Positions 46,783 to 55,316 of a stretch of 64,000 nt of DNA are shown here, in pieces. How positions within the stretch are numbered: the first letter of the stretch is position 1; the number at the start of each line of letters is the position of its first letter. This DNA is from Clostridium homopropionicum DSM 5847 (lineage in GTDB: Bacteria > Bacillota > Clostridia > Clostridiales > Clostridiaceae): assembly GCF_001263795.1 (NCBI RefSeq), contig NZ_LHUR01000011.1, positions 124,001 through 188,000 of the forward strand. Direction: 5' to 3'. The translations under genes were made by a program, and so were the position numbers. The notes beneath the pieces were generated by a model that was not told where the DNA came from, did no database searches, and saw only the letters and a list, made by a program, of their open reading frames with translations.

Positions 46783-47652
46783 TTACAAATTTCCATCTTT
46801 CAATACATAACGTATTCCATCATTAAATGGTATTTGAGGTTCTCCTAATATTTTAATCATCTTACTTATATCCCCAGTTAAATTTTCTGCTAGTAAATCT
46901 TTATTAAACACATACTTAGGTTTTATATTTAATATTTCACCAATTTTATCTGCAACATATTTTAAGCTCAGTATTTCCATTCCTCCAACGTTTATTTTTT
47001 CACTTTTATTAAGGAGTTCAGCACATAAAACAGCTTTTGCTGCATCCTCCGCATATATAGGGTTAATTAGTATACCTTCATCACCTGAAATAAAAATAGG
47101 TATACTATTTTTTATATTGTATATCAGTCTAGCAATAAGCATAGATTCTTTTTGATTACATCCATATACATAAAAAAACCTTAAAGTTTTTATATTCATA
47201 TACTTCTCATAGTTTTCACAAAGAATTTCAGAACATATCTTTGTAGCAGAATAGAAACTCATCTCTTTATTAAAATAAATAGATTCTAGTTCACTTTTTA
47301 CATTATTATAAACTGAACCAGAAGATGCATAAATAAAATTTTTCACATTATTTCTACGAGAATATTCTAATAATTTTAATGTACTAAATGTATTTACACT
47401 AAAAATTTTCTCAGAATAATCAGGAAAATCTCTATAATGCTCTGATTGAGCTAAATGAATAACTGTATCAATATTTTTAGGAAGGAGATTTTCATCCCAA
47501 TCTTTTTCCAAATCAATTTGTATTGTTTTAATATTTTGATTTATTTCATTTGAATTTCTGTTTAAAATATAAATTTCACTATCTATATTAATTAATTTAA
47601 GAATATATCTTCCTATTAGACCAGTAGCCCCAGTTATTAAATATCTTTTCAA
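46783..47652 (-). CDS. NAD-dependent epimerase/dehydratase (extended SDR)
   Basis: 289 aa. Rossmann loop ITGATGLIGRYI at residues 5-16, HLAQSEHYR, and the catalytic YSATK (Tyr about 134, Lys about 138) with an upstream serine stretch ASSGS. It acts on a nucleotide sugar as epimerase, dehydratase or reductase. Precursor unknown. Sits between the broken radical SAM gene and the acyltransferase. Confidence 0.88.
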   Translation of the reverse strand: MKRYLITGATGLIGRYILKLINIDSEIYILNRNSNEINQNIKTIQIDLEKDWDENLLPKNIDTVIHLAQSEHYRDFPDYSEKIFSVNTFSTLKLLEYSRRNNVKNFIYASSGSVYNNVKSELESIYFNKEMSFYSATKICSEILCENYEKYMNIKTLRFFYVYGCNQKESMLIARLIYNIKNSIPIFISGDEGILINPIYAEDAAKAVLCAELLNKSEKINVGGMEILSLKYVADKIGEILNIKPKYVFNKDLLAENLTGDISKMIKILGEPQIPFNDGIRYVLKDGNL

Positions 47653-47693
47653 ATAAATTCATCCTCCAAGGTTTAATATTATATTCTTCAAAT

Positions 47694-48666
47694 TTAATAT
47701 ACATTTGTTGGTCTAGAACATTTACTACAAAACTCTTCACTTTTAGGCAAGTGGCCACATGGATAAATGTTTCCTTCGAAATCTATAGCTGGTGGTATTG
47801 TTCCCAAAATTCCTGCACACCTCGTTTCCCTTTTAAAATTATTCTTATATAAAACAAGTTTATTATTTTTATAAAGTTGCTTAACATCATATCTACTATA
47901 TTCTTGTTTTTTAGGTATCCATTTTTTGGGGTCAACCCCGCTTTCTTTATAAGCTGTAGTAAGTTGATATACAGCTTCATCACCGCCTGCAGTTATTCCT
48001 AACTTCATTGCATTTTCAACTTCATTAATTAAATGCTTAAATAATATCGTTTTTATTTTAATTATTGGATACTTATAATTTATCACTCTTTTTGCCGCTG
48101 CTATTCTTGAAACATTAGAAACTATTTTATCAAAATTACCATTTATTCTATATTTAGAATAAGATTCATTTGTAAATCCATCAAAAGCAGCTTCTAAAAT
48201 ACTTAGTCCACTTTTTGCAATTGCAAATGGATCAATATCTAATAATAAATTTAAATCTATGAGTATTGTTGCATTGGTTTTATTTCTAAGTTTTTTATCC
48301 TATTAGTGAGATTTTTATCTAAAAGAGGTTCTCCTGCATCGTACATAATATATAAATCTATAGAATTCATTTTAGGAAGTTCATTCACTATCTTATCAAA
48401 AGTATTTTCATTTATTAAGCCTCTTTTGTTATAGTTGTTATCCACTGCAGTGGACATATTGGGCATTTCAGATTGCATCCTCTTATAGTTTCTATAATAA
48501 TTTGTTTAGGTAACATATCTTCAACTAGATACTTTAAATTTTCATCAGAATATTTATCTTTATTGATTGTTGCTAAAAATTTATTAACATTTTTCTTATC
48601 TTTAACAACATCTTTCAAATCCTCTGTAGACAGACTCTTGAAAGGTACATCTCTAATTAAATTCAC
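47694..48666 (-). pseudogene. Radical SAM/SPASM gene broken by two frameshifts
   Basis: Three overlapping open pieces form one protein of about 320 aa. Piece 1 (from 48666) carries RGCNLKCPICPLQ, the Cx3Cx2C cluster. Near 48442-48453, at the palindrome CCACTGCAGTGG, the frame must shift to piece 2 (NENTFDKIVNELPKMNSIDLYIMYDAGEPLLD). Near 48260-48290 it shifts again to piece 3, which stays open through ILIDLNLLLDIDPFAI to the SPASM cysteines CGHLPKSEEFCSKCSR. The start codon overlaps the stop of the glycosyltransferase gene (ATGA), so it was translated as part of the operon. It is either a real double mutation or two assembly errors. Confidence 0.75.
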
Positions 48667-50225
48667 ATTTTTTTATTTTCGATATTATCATATATTTTCA
48701 AGAACTGTTTTACAATAATATTGACATCATGATATTTTTTTACATATTCTCTACCCCTACTACCAATTTTCTCTCTTAACTCTTTGTCTTTGATTAATTT
48801 TTCTACTACTTCTTTTATATTATTTGTATTTGCTATAACTACGGGTAAATCATCTGGATATCCCTTTTTCATAAAATCACAAATATTTGAAATTACAACT
48901 TTATTCATAGCCATACATTCTACTGCTAATCCTCCATAGCCATGTATAACTTGATCAATAACAATATCTGATCTTCTATAAATTTCCTTAGCTTCTTCAT
49001 GTGAAACACCTTTAATTAGTTTAAAATCAAATTCATATATTTTTTTTAATTCTTCAATAGCGTCTAATATATATTTTGTTCCTTTAACTTCTGGATTAGT
49101 AGGAGCATGTACAATTAAAAGTCTAGAATTTTTACCATTATTGTTACTAGTATCCTTATACTGTTCTAAGTCAATTGGAATTTTCACAAAATGTATATTA
49201 GGATAATATTCTTTAACATACTCATTTAACTCATAATCTGCTACTATACAATTAGAAATATGCTTAGAAATATACCTTATTTTTTTTACCGTTATGTCCT
49301 CATCTAATCTTTTAAAATAAGAGTCTGAAAGTAATCCCCAATAAGGATTTACTCCTATTGCTTTCGAATACATTCTTACATCAGAACCAACATTATGCAT
49401 TACAACTTTTTTGTTTAACATCTTTAATATAATTAAATCTGAATAATTTAATGTTAAAGAAGTATTAAAGAAAAAATGAAATACATCAAATTCAGCAATC
49501 ATCATAGCAGCTATTTGTATAATTTTCTCTTTAGCAATACCATTATTTTTCGGGTTTTTTACATCAAAAGTAAAGTCAACTTTATAATCTAAATAATTTG
49601 GATAATAATTTAGAGAAAAAGCTTGATAGCCCATACTCTGCAATTTTTGTGAATAAGAGTGTATATGATTTGCAATTTCAATGCTTCCGTATAATATCTT
49701 AATATTTTGTTTTATCTCAACTTTTCTTTTTTTTATAAAATCATCAGGATTTAAAACTACATTAGGATTAAGCATTTGCCTTCTTGCATACTCTTCCACT
49801 TGAGATTTATATGTCCTAATTTTGTTTTTAATATCTTCACTGTATTCTTTATATTCTATGTTATCTATTATTTTAATCAATTCATTTTTAGTATCTTCAT
49901 TTTCAACATAGAACAAAGCTTTTTTATAATTAATAATTGCTTGAAAATCATTTCCTAGCCTTTCATAAAGAAACCCTAAATTATATAACAAATCAAAGTT
50001 ATTATGGTCTATTTTTAGTCCATTAAATAATATATTTTCTGCTGTCTCTAGATTTCCTTCCATAATTGAAATTACTGCATCTATTGAGTAAATTTCTATA
50101 TCTCTAGGATTTATTTTTTTATATTCATTAGTTAATGTCTTAGCTTCAGTTAAATTTCCATTGTCTACTAATATTTTAATATTTTCTTTTATGTCGGATT
50201 TTATTTTATTAATATCTTGATCCAA
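48663..50225 (-). CDS. Glycosyltransferase (GT-B, family 4-like) with N-terminal TPR
   Basis: 520 aa. The N-terminal 130 residues are tetratricopeptide-like helices (GLKIDHNNFDLLYNLGFLYERLGNDFQAIINYKKAL). The C-terminal half is a GT4-type domain with IVHAPTNPEVKGTKYILDAI, a SDIVIDQ..GYGGLAVECMAMNKVVI acceptor and UDP-binding region, and a terminal helix. TPR plus GT is a common build for protein-directed glycosyltransferases. It shares a homologous helical module with the C-terminus of the preceding glycosyltransferase gene, from which it is separated by a dead gene. Probable flagellin glycan extension. Confidence 0.85.
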   Translation of the reverse strand: MDQDINKIKSDIKENIKILVDNGNLTEAKTLTNEYKKINPRDIEIYSIDAVISIMEGNLETAENILFNGLKIDHNNFDLLYNLGFLYERLGNDFQAIINYKKALFYVENEDTKNELIKIIDNIEYKEYSEDIKNKIRTYKSQVEEYARRQMLNPNVVLNPDDFIKKRKVEIKQNIKILYGSIEIANHIHSYSQKLQSMGYQAFSLNYYPNYLDYKVDFTFDVKNPKNNGIAKEKIIQIAAMMIAEFDVFHFFFNTSLTLNYSDLIILKMLNKKVVMHNVGSDVRMYSKAIGVNPYWGLLSDSYFKRLDEDITVKKIRYISKHISNCIVADYELNEYVKEYYPNIHFVKIPIDLEQYKDTSNNNGKNSRLLIVHAPTNPEVKGTKYILDAIEELKKIYEFDFKLIKGVSHEEAKEIYRRSDIVIDQVIHGYGGLAVECMAMNKVVISNICDFMKKGYPDDLPVVIANTNNIKEVVEKLIKDKELREKIGSRGREYVKKYHDVNIIVKQFLKIYDNIENKKM

Positions 50226-50812
50226 TGTATCCCTTCTTTCTGCAATCTTTATCTATTTTTACTAAAAAGTAACTCTTTAGAACACAGTACTACAATGTCT
50301 TCTCTCCCAATATAAGTTGTTCCACAAATCTCAAAATCAATATAAAACAATTTATTTTGAGTTATAAAACTATCAGTAATTCCTAATCCTATATTTTAAG
50401 AAATACATGTTTTTTCAAAAGAATTTATATTTTTAAAATCCTCCGTTTTAACAATTTTACTTATCTTTCTTTTTTTGTTAATATTTGCAAAAACTATTAA
50501 TGTCTTATATACTATCTAATATACAGAATAAACTTTTAAACCAAGAATATCTTTTAAATTTTCTTCCCCTACAATAATAGGAGCTCATAAAAATTGTGCT
50601 AGTATACAATTCAACTCATACCCTCTATTTAATTATTTCTTCACATTATTAAATTTCTTTGCTTTATAACTTATTATTAACATTTGATTCTCCTCGATTT
50701 ACAGAATATATCCTTCTGCTCTAAGTTTTTTCATTTTATAAATTCTTATAAAATATTAATTGAAATTTCAACATTTAACTTATTTTAATAGAGTCTTCTA
50801 ATTTTCTTATGC
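50226..50812. other. 587-bp gap between the two glycosyltransferase genes
   Basis: No intact gene. Most of it is occupied by the nonsense-riddled remnant at 50249-50683. The left 20 bp and the right 130 bp are AT-rich without clear promoter or terminator. Confidence 0.6.
50249..50683 (-). pseudogene. Decayed 145-codon gene of unknown family
   Basis: A perfect Shine-Dalgarno (CGAGGAG, 6 nt before ATG 50683) opens a frame of exactly 145 codons to TAA at 50249. It is interrupted by only four in-frame stops (after NNVKK, ILAQFL, VYSVY and KTCIS), and the frame is never shifted. In DNA this AT-rich, a random frame of this length should have roughly a dozen stops. Readable stretches include IIVGEENLKDILGLKVY, FANINKKRKISKIVKTEDF and FICGTTY-like FEICGTTYIGREDIVVLC. 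I do not recognise the family. It is located between two glycosyltransferase genes. Confidence 0.6.
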
Positions 50813-52921
50813 TTACATTTTATATCTCTCATTATCTCTATTAGAATTTATTAATGCTATCTGTGATTTTAATAAAACCATTTCAATATCGTCTGGTACA
50901 ATTTTCTCATACTCACTAATCAAAGATTTAGCCTCTGTAACTTTTTCTTGCTCGATTAAAGATTTTACATTTTCTTTCAACTGCATCTTAAGCTTTTCCA
51001 TTTCAACATTATCTGAATTATGTTTCTCTACTACATCATCTAATAAAAGTTCAATACCTTTCTTCATCATAGGCACTTTCTCTAAAGCTTTTCTCAAATA
51101 TTTTATGTATTGTAATTCATTATCTTTATATAATCTTTCTGCCTTATACATATATAAAAATAATATTTCTTCATCATTTTTCATATCATATATTAATTCA
51201 TTTATTAAAATATTTTTATTATATAGTAACTCTACATAACTTATTCCAGAAGTTAAATACTCCTTAAACATCTTTAAATACTCCATATCATCTATATTTT
51301 CCATTGACAATACAGTTCTTAGCAATACCTTTCTTGTTTTTATGATTGCAAAATCTTCATTTGAGCTAAGCCTCATTAAATATTCTAATACAACTTTTCT
51401 AGAATCCTCGTGATGATCTTTTATAAACTGAAGGTATGTATTTAAATTTTTTTCACTTATATTTAAAAATATTTGTTCTACCGCTTTGCCTAAATTAAAC
51501 ATTATATAAAATAAATCTCCAAAAAAATCTATACAATTATTAAAATCAAGTCTACCAATCAATTCATTAATTCTGTCATTCAAAGTGTTATAATTATCAT
51601 AATAAGCAATTCTAACTTTATTTAGTAAACCATAGTTAGTTGAATCCTTCGCAAATTTTGTATATATAATCATGTTATCTTTTGTATAATAGTGTTTAAT
51701 ATTATCTTCTATTGAAAAGATAAAATTGTTATATAATTCTTCATCCTTTTCTATTTTTTTGTCATCATAAAACTTTATTATCTCGTTTATTTTCCCTAGA
51801 TTCAAAAATACTTTCACAATATCTCTCAAATTTTCTTTAATAACATTTGTATTTTCTGTTCTATTTATTATTTCAAAAGCTTGATCGTATTGAGATTTAG
51901 CAAGATAAATTTTAAAAAGGCTTTCATGAGCAATGAATTCTTTATCTAACGTATATATAACCGAAGTTGTTTCTTTTATAGAAAAGGATTTTTTATATTT
52001 GTCAATTAATAACAAGTATTTTTCGAAATTTATTTGTGAATTGTTAAAATCATTTTTATCATATTGTAATTTTCCTAAATATAAATAACCATCTATATTT
52101 TTTTCATCTATAGATATAGATTCTGCAGAAACATCTTCTGCTTCCCTAAATCTATTATTTACTAAATAACATTTTATTAATTGATTATATATATACATAT
52201 AATTTTTTTTCTCTTCCTTAGTTAATTTTGAAAGAGAGTTGTATGCAATTAATGCTTCATCTAGTGCATCCTTAAAATCATCATGCATAGCATATGAAAC
52301 AGATAACTGAAATCTATAATAGATATGATTTGGATTTTTTTCCAACTCTTTTTTCAGCATATTACTAGTACGTATAAATTTTTTCTCCATTAGTTCTTTA
52401 TCATCATTCATATATCCATAATGCATTAATTCTGAATTAATCTGTATTATAGGCTCTTTATAAACTGGTTGATTATGTATACTTCCTTTATACCTTAATT
52501 CTTTATCTCTCTTGAATAATCTTGGAGATTTTAATTGCGAAAAAGTATCAAAATTATTTTTACGAAAAACATTTTTAACTATTAATATACCAGTTTTATA
52601 AAAATTACTTTCATTAGAATTAAGAAATTTTATAATGTCTTTGCCATCAGCCACTTCCTCATCTGCATCAATTATTAATATCCATTCACCTTTTGCATAA
52701 CTTATTGATATATTTCTCATTTCTGAAAAATTATTATTCCAATTATGAAAATAAACTTTATCTGTATATTTTTTAGCAATTTCTACTGTTCTATCATCTG
52801 AACCAGTATCTACTATTATAATTTCCGCTTGTAAATTATTTACTATATATTGAAGACTATTGAGACATCTATCTAGATTCTTTTCCTCATTCTTTACTAT
52901 CATACATACACTAAGTTTCAT
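50813..52921 (-). CDS. Family 2 glycosyltransferase with TPR repeats, likely flagellin glycosyltransferase
   Basis: 702 aa. N-terminal GT-A domain: MKLSVCMIVKNEEKNLDRC, DTGSDDRT, and the metal motif ILIIDADEE (about residues 80-88). Helical TPR-like repeats fill about 190-700. It is the first gene of the island, directly after fliC, behind a sigma-D promoter. By position it resembles the GT2 enzyme beside flagellin in C. difficile, which adds the first sugar to flagellin serine/threonine. I infer the same first step here; the sugar is unknown. The last 60 residues resemble the start of the next glycosyltransferase. Confidence 0.85.
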   Translation of the reverse strand: MKLSVCMIVKNEEKNLDRCLNSLQYIVNNLQAEIIIVDTGSDDRTVEIAKKYTDKVYFHNWNNNFSEMRNISISYAKGEWILIIDADEEVADGKDIIKFLNSNESNFYKTGILIVKNVFRKNNFDTFSQLKSPRLFKRDKELRYKGSIHNQPVYKEPIIQINSELMHYGYMNDDKELMEKKFIRTSNMLKKELEKNPNHIYYRFQLSVSYAMHDDFKDALDEALIAYNSLSKLTKEEKKNYMYIYNQLIKCYLVNNRFREAEDVSAESISIDEKNIDGYLYLGKLQYDKNDFNNSQINFEKYLLLIDKYKKSFSIKETTSVIYTLDKEFIAHESLFKIYLAKSQYDQAFEIINRTENTNVIKENLRDIVKVFLNLGKINEIIKFYDDKKIEKDEELYNNFIFSIEDNIKHYYTKDNMIIYTKFAKDSTNYGLLNKVRIAYYDNYNTLNDRINELIGRLDFNNCIDFFGDLFYIMFNLGKAVEQIFLNISEKNLNTYLQFIKDHHEDSRKVVLEYLMRLSSNEDFAIIKTRKVLLRTVLSMENIDDMEYLKMFKEYLTSGISYVELLYNKNILINELIYDMKNDEEILFLYMYKAERLYKDNELQYIKYLRKALEKVPMMKKGIELLLDDVVEKHNSDNVEMEKLKMQLKENVKSLIEQEKVTEAKSLISEYEKIVPDDIEMVLLKSQIALINSNRDNERYKM

Positions 52922-52977
52922 ACTTTATTCATCCTTTCAAAATTACTCTTTTACTCGGTTCATTTAATATATTTCAA

Positions 52978-53004
52978 TTATCGTATAGTAGTGATGTTTC
53001 TTTA
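52978..53004 (-). promoter_or_regulatory. Sigma-D promoter of the modification island
   Basis: On the minus strand TAAA, 15 nt, TACGATAA; the -10 octamer is the same as those before fliC and fliS. It begins within the tail of the fliC terminator and lies about 57 nt before the glycosyltransferase ATG. Confidence 0.82.
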
Positions 53005-53009
53005 ATGAA

Positions 53010-53035
53010 AAAGAGAATGGTTTCCCATTCTCTTT
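53010..53035 (-). terminator. Terminator of fliC
   Basis: AAAGAGAATGG and CCATTCTCTTT pair perfectly over 11 bp around a 4-nt loop, 18 nt after the fliC stop codon. The following minus-strand sequence is T-rich but not a pure T-run. Confidence 0.85.
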
Positions 53036-53053
53036 AAAATATCTGATTATTCA

Positions 53054-54775
53054 TTATCTTAGTAATTGAAGAACTCCTTGTGGTTGTTGATTAGCTTGTG
53101 CAAGCATTGCTTGTGCAGCTTGGCTAAGAATGTTATTCTTGCTAAATGACATCATTTCTTTAGCCATATCCACATCTCTAATTCTTGATTCTGCTGATGT
53201 TAAGTTTTCTGAAGATGTTCCAAGGTTAGCTATTGTATGTTCTAATCTATTTTGATATGCACCAAGGGAAGATCTTTGAGCAGATACTGTCTCGATAGCA
53301 TTATTTATAACTTTGATTGCTGCAGAAGCATTATCGTGACTTGATACATCAAGAGCATATTCTGTTCCTGTATTTGTTGTACCGTCAGTTACTTCTTTTG
53401 TTGATACAAACTTAGCTCCACTTACAACACCTTGATCTACTCCAGCTGATGTTCCTGAAATTTTTAGGGCCTGTGATCTCATGTCATTAATGTCTATTTG
53501 GAAACTTTGTCCCTGATTTGAACCTATTTGGAACTTAGCAGTGAAGGTTCCTCCGGTTGAAGATGATCCTGGTACAAAATCTCCTAATAAATCATCCAAA
53601 TTATCTCCAGAAATGCTTACAAATGGCTGAACGCTATCTTCTATCTGAGTTGTTGACACATCAGAAGTTATTGTAATTTTACCACTTGTAATAGCCATTG
53701 TTGGTTTATCTGCTCCAAAAGTTGCCGTAAATGCATCATTAAATTCAGTAATCAACTCACCAAGAGAATCACCCGAGAAATCAGCTCCTAAAGTAATATT
53801 GGCTGTAGTTCCATTGTGATTAACAGTAAATGTTTTTCCTGCCCAATCTGATGCAGTAACACTATCTGTATTTTGAACAGTTTTGCTACCTGTAATTACA
53901 GCATTTTCTACTGCTGTTCCATCAGCAGTCATAGTTATAGTTGCAGCTGCTGTTCCAAATCCTAACAGATCTTGGAAATTATCTGCTGCTGATACAAAAT
54001 CAATTTGCAATGTTTCACCAGTTCCTGCAGTTTTATTAGTAAATGAAATTATACCCTCATCGCTTACGTTAATATTAGCTACTTCTGCTAAAGCAGTTGC
54101 ACCATCTTTCATGTTATTTAATAAAGTTGTTTTAAGATCATCAGAAGTTTTACCTGTACCATCTCCCCAAAGCACTTTCATTGTAGCACCATCAATACTG
54201 TATGCTTTTGCATCAATAGTTATTGTAAAAGTTTCTCCAGCAGTTGCAGCTGAAAAGTCTGAAGTTAAATCAGTAGCATTCAATCCTTTAATAGTAGCTC
54301 CTGTTGCTGCAGTACCACTTGCTTCTGTGCTTGAAAGAGCTACACCACTTGCAGAAGCACCACCATCAAGTATTTTCTGAGTATTGAATTCTGTTGTATT
54401 ACCTATTCTGTTTATTTCAGAAGTTAACTGATTAATTTCTTTTTGAATTTCATCTCTATCAACTGATACGTTAGTATCGTTAGCAGATTGAGTTGCTAAT
54501 TCTCTCATTCTTTGAAGAATAGAGTGTGTTTCATTTAACGCACCTTCTGCTGTTTGTACCATAGAGATACCATCTTGAGAGTTTCTTGTAGCTTGATCAA
54601 GACCTCTAATTTGTGCTCTCATTTTTTCAGAGATAGCTAGTCCAGCTGCATCGTCACCTGCTTTATTAATTCTTAAACCTGAAGATAGTTTTTCCATTGA
54701 TCTTCCTGCTGATGCAGTATTTCCAGTCATCATTCTGTGAGCATTCATAGCATTCATGTTGTGATTAATAATCAT
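53054..54775 (-). CDS. fliC: Major flagellin FliC
   Basis: 573 aa. Classic N-terminal [16 protein letters not shown] with the D0/D1 helix to about 140, and the C-terminal helix ending [10 protein letters not shown]. The central variable domain (about 145-480) is alanine/threonine-rich and much larger than in a minimal flagellin, offering many Ser/Thr sites for O-glycosylation. The AAGGAGGA ribosome site is one of two CsrA-type sites in a leader of about 130 nt. It is monocistronic, with sigma-D promoter and strong terminator. The modification island starts right after it. Confidence 0.97.
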   Translation of the reverse strand: MIINHNMNAMNAHRMMTGNTASAGRSMEKLSSGLRINKAGDDAAGLAISEKMRAQIRGLDQATRNSQDGISMVQTAEGALNETHSILQRMRELATQSANDTNVSVDRDEIQKEINQLTSEINRIGNTTEFNTQKILDGGASASGVALSSTEASGTAATGATIKGLNATDLTSDFSAATAGETFTITIDAKAYSIDGATMKVLWGDGTGKTSDDLKTTLLNNMKDGATALAEVANINVSDEGIISFTNKTAGTGETLQIDFVSAADNFQDLLGFGTAAATITMTADGTAVENAVITGSKTVQNTDSVTASDWAGKTFTVNHNGTTANITLGADFSGDSLGELITEFNDAFTATFGADKPTMAITSGKITITSDVSTTQIEDSVQPFVSISGDNLDDLLGDFVPGSSSTGGTFTAKFQIGSNQGQSFQIDINDMRSQALKISGTSAGVDQGVVSGAKFVSTKEVTDGTTNTGTEYALDVSSHDNASAAIKVINNAIETVSAQRSSLGAYQNRLEHTIANLGTSSENLTSAESRIRDVDMAKEMMSFSKNNILSQAAQAMLAQANQQPQGVLQLLR

Positions 54776-54912
54776 AAAAAAATCCTCCTTGAATTTTATT
54801 TAGCACACTTCCTTGTGTACTATACTTATTACTTATTTATAGTAAGCTTATTAGCCTTCTACCTTATTAACTTTGATGATCATCATAGTTTTTCTTTTTT
54901 AAGGATACTCAT
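54776..54912 (-). promoter_or_regulatory. Long fliC leader with two CsrA-type sites
   Basis: The transcript from the sigma-D promoter would carry about 130 nt before ATG. At 54803-54820 it forms GTACAC-AAGGAA-GTGTGC, a 6-bp stem presenting AAGGA in the loop, the standard CsrA recognition layout. The Shine-Dalgarno AAGGAGGA at 54783-54790 is a second AnGGA site about 12 nt away. This matches the two-site arrangement by which CsrA blocks hag translation in Bacillus; csrA and fliW are encoded 4.5 kb upstream. Confidence 0.75.
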
Positions 54913-54939
54913 TTATCGTATTTGTTTCCTTATACTTTA
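54913..54939 (-). promoter_or_regulatory. Sigma-D promoter of fliC
   Basis: On the minus strand TAAA, exactly 15 nt, TACGATAA (6 of 8 match to GCCGATAA). Positioned about 138 nt before the fliC ATG, leaving the long leader described separately. Confidence 0.85.
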
Positions 54940-54960
54940 TACTTATTTTTAAACTATTTT

Positions 54961-55299
54961 TTATATTTTTTTATTGAAAAACAACGCATCTACATAGAAT
55001 TTTTTATTGTAAGTTTTATTTGCATTTTTATTTTCTAAAAGCTTATCCAATTTGATTCTTAGTTTATTTTTTTTCTCAATCACTACATCATTAAGTCTTT
55101 TTTCAAAAAACATAATTTGCAGTTCATTTGCAATCACCGAAAACTCTTCAATAGTATAGTCCATCTCTCCAATTGTCTCTATAACAATTTGGCGTTTATT
55201 TAATAATTCGCTAATAGGATCATAATCTTCCATTTCAGAACTTTCTATAATCTGTAAAGTATAATTTTTGTATTTGGTTAAAGCTTCTCTTAAATCCAT
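54961..55299 (-). CDS. fliT: Flagellar chaperone FliT-like protein
   Basis: 112 aa, fully helical, starting MDLREALTKYKNYTLQIIESSEMEDYDPISELLNKRQ, a layout shared with FliT chaperones of the cap protein FliD. The ATG at 55299 has GAGGTG 8 nt upstream; an in-frame TTG two codons earlier is less likely. It follows fliD by 17 nt, the usual fliS-fliD-fliT order. The terminal part is lysine/asparagine-rich. Confidence 0.75.
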   Translation of the reverse strand: MDLREALTKYKNYTLQIIESSEMEDYDPISELLNKRQIVIETIGEMDYTIEEFSVIANELQIMFFEKRLNDVVIEKKNKLRIKLDKLLENKNANKTYNKKFYVDALFFNKKI

Positions 55300-55316
55300 T
55301 ACCAAAACACCTCAAT

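Noticed and set aside
34744-52921. Legionaminic or pseudaminic acid synthesis genes
   Set aside because: No NeuB/PseI, NeuA/PseF or Maf-like protein is encoded in the island, so a nonulosonic acid glycan cannot be supported here.
53883-54380. 165-codon plus-strand open frame opposite fliC
   Set aside because: Complement of the Ala/Thr-rich flagellin middle domain, which has few stops by composition; no own signals.
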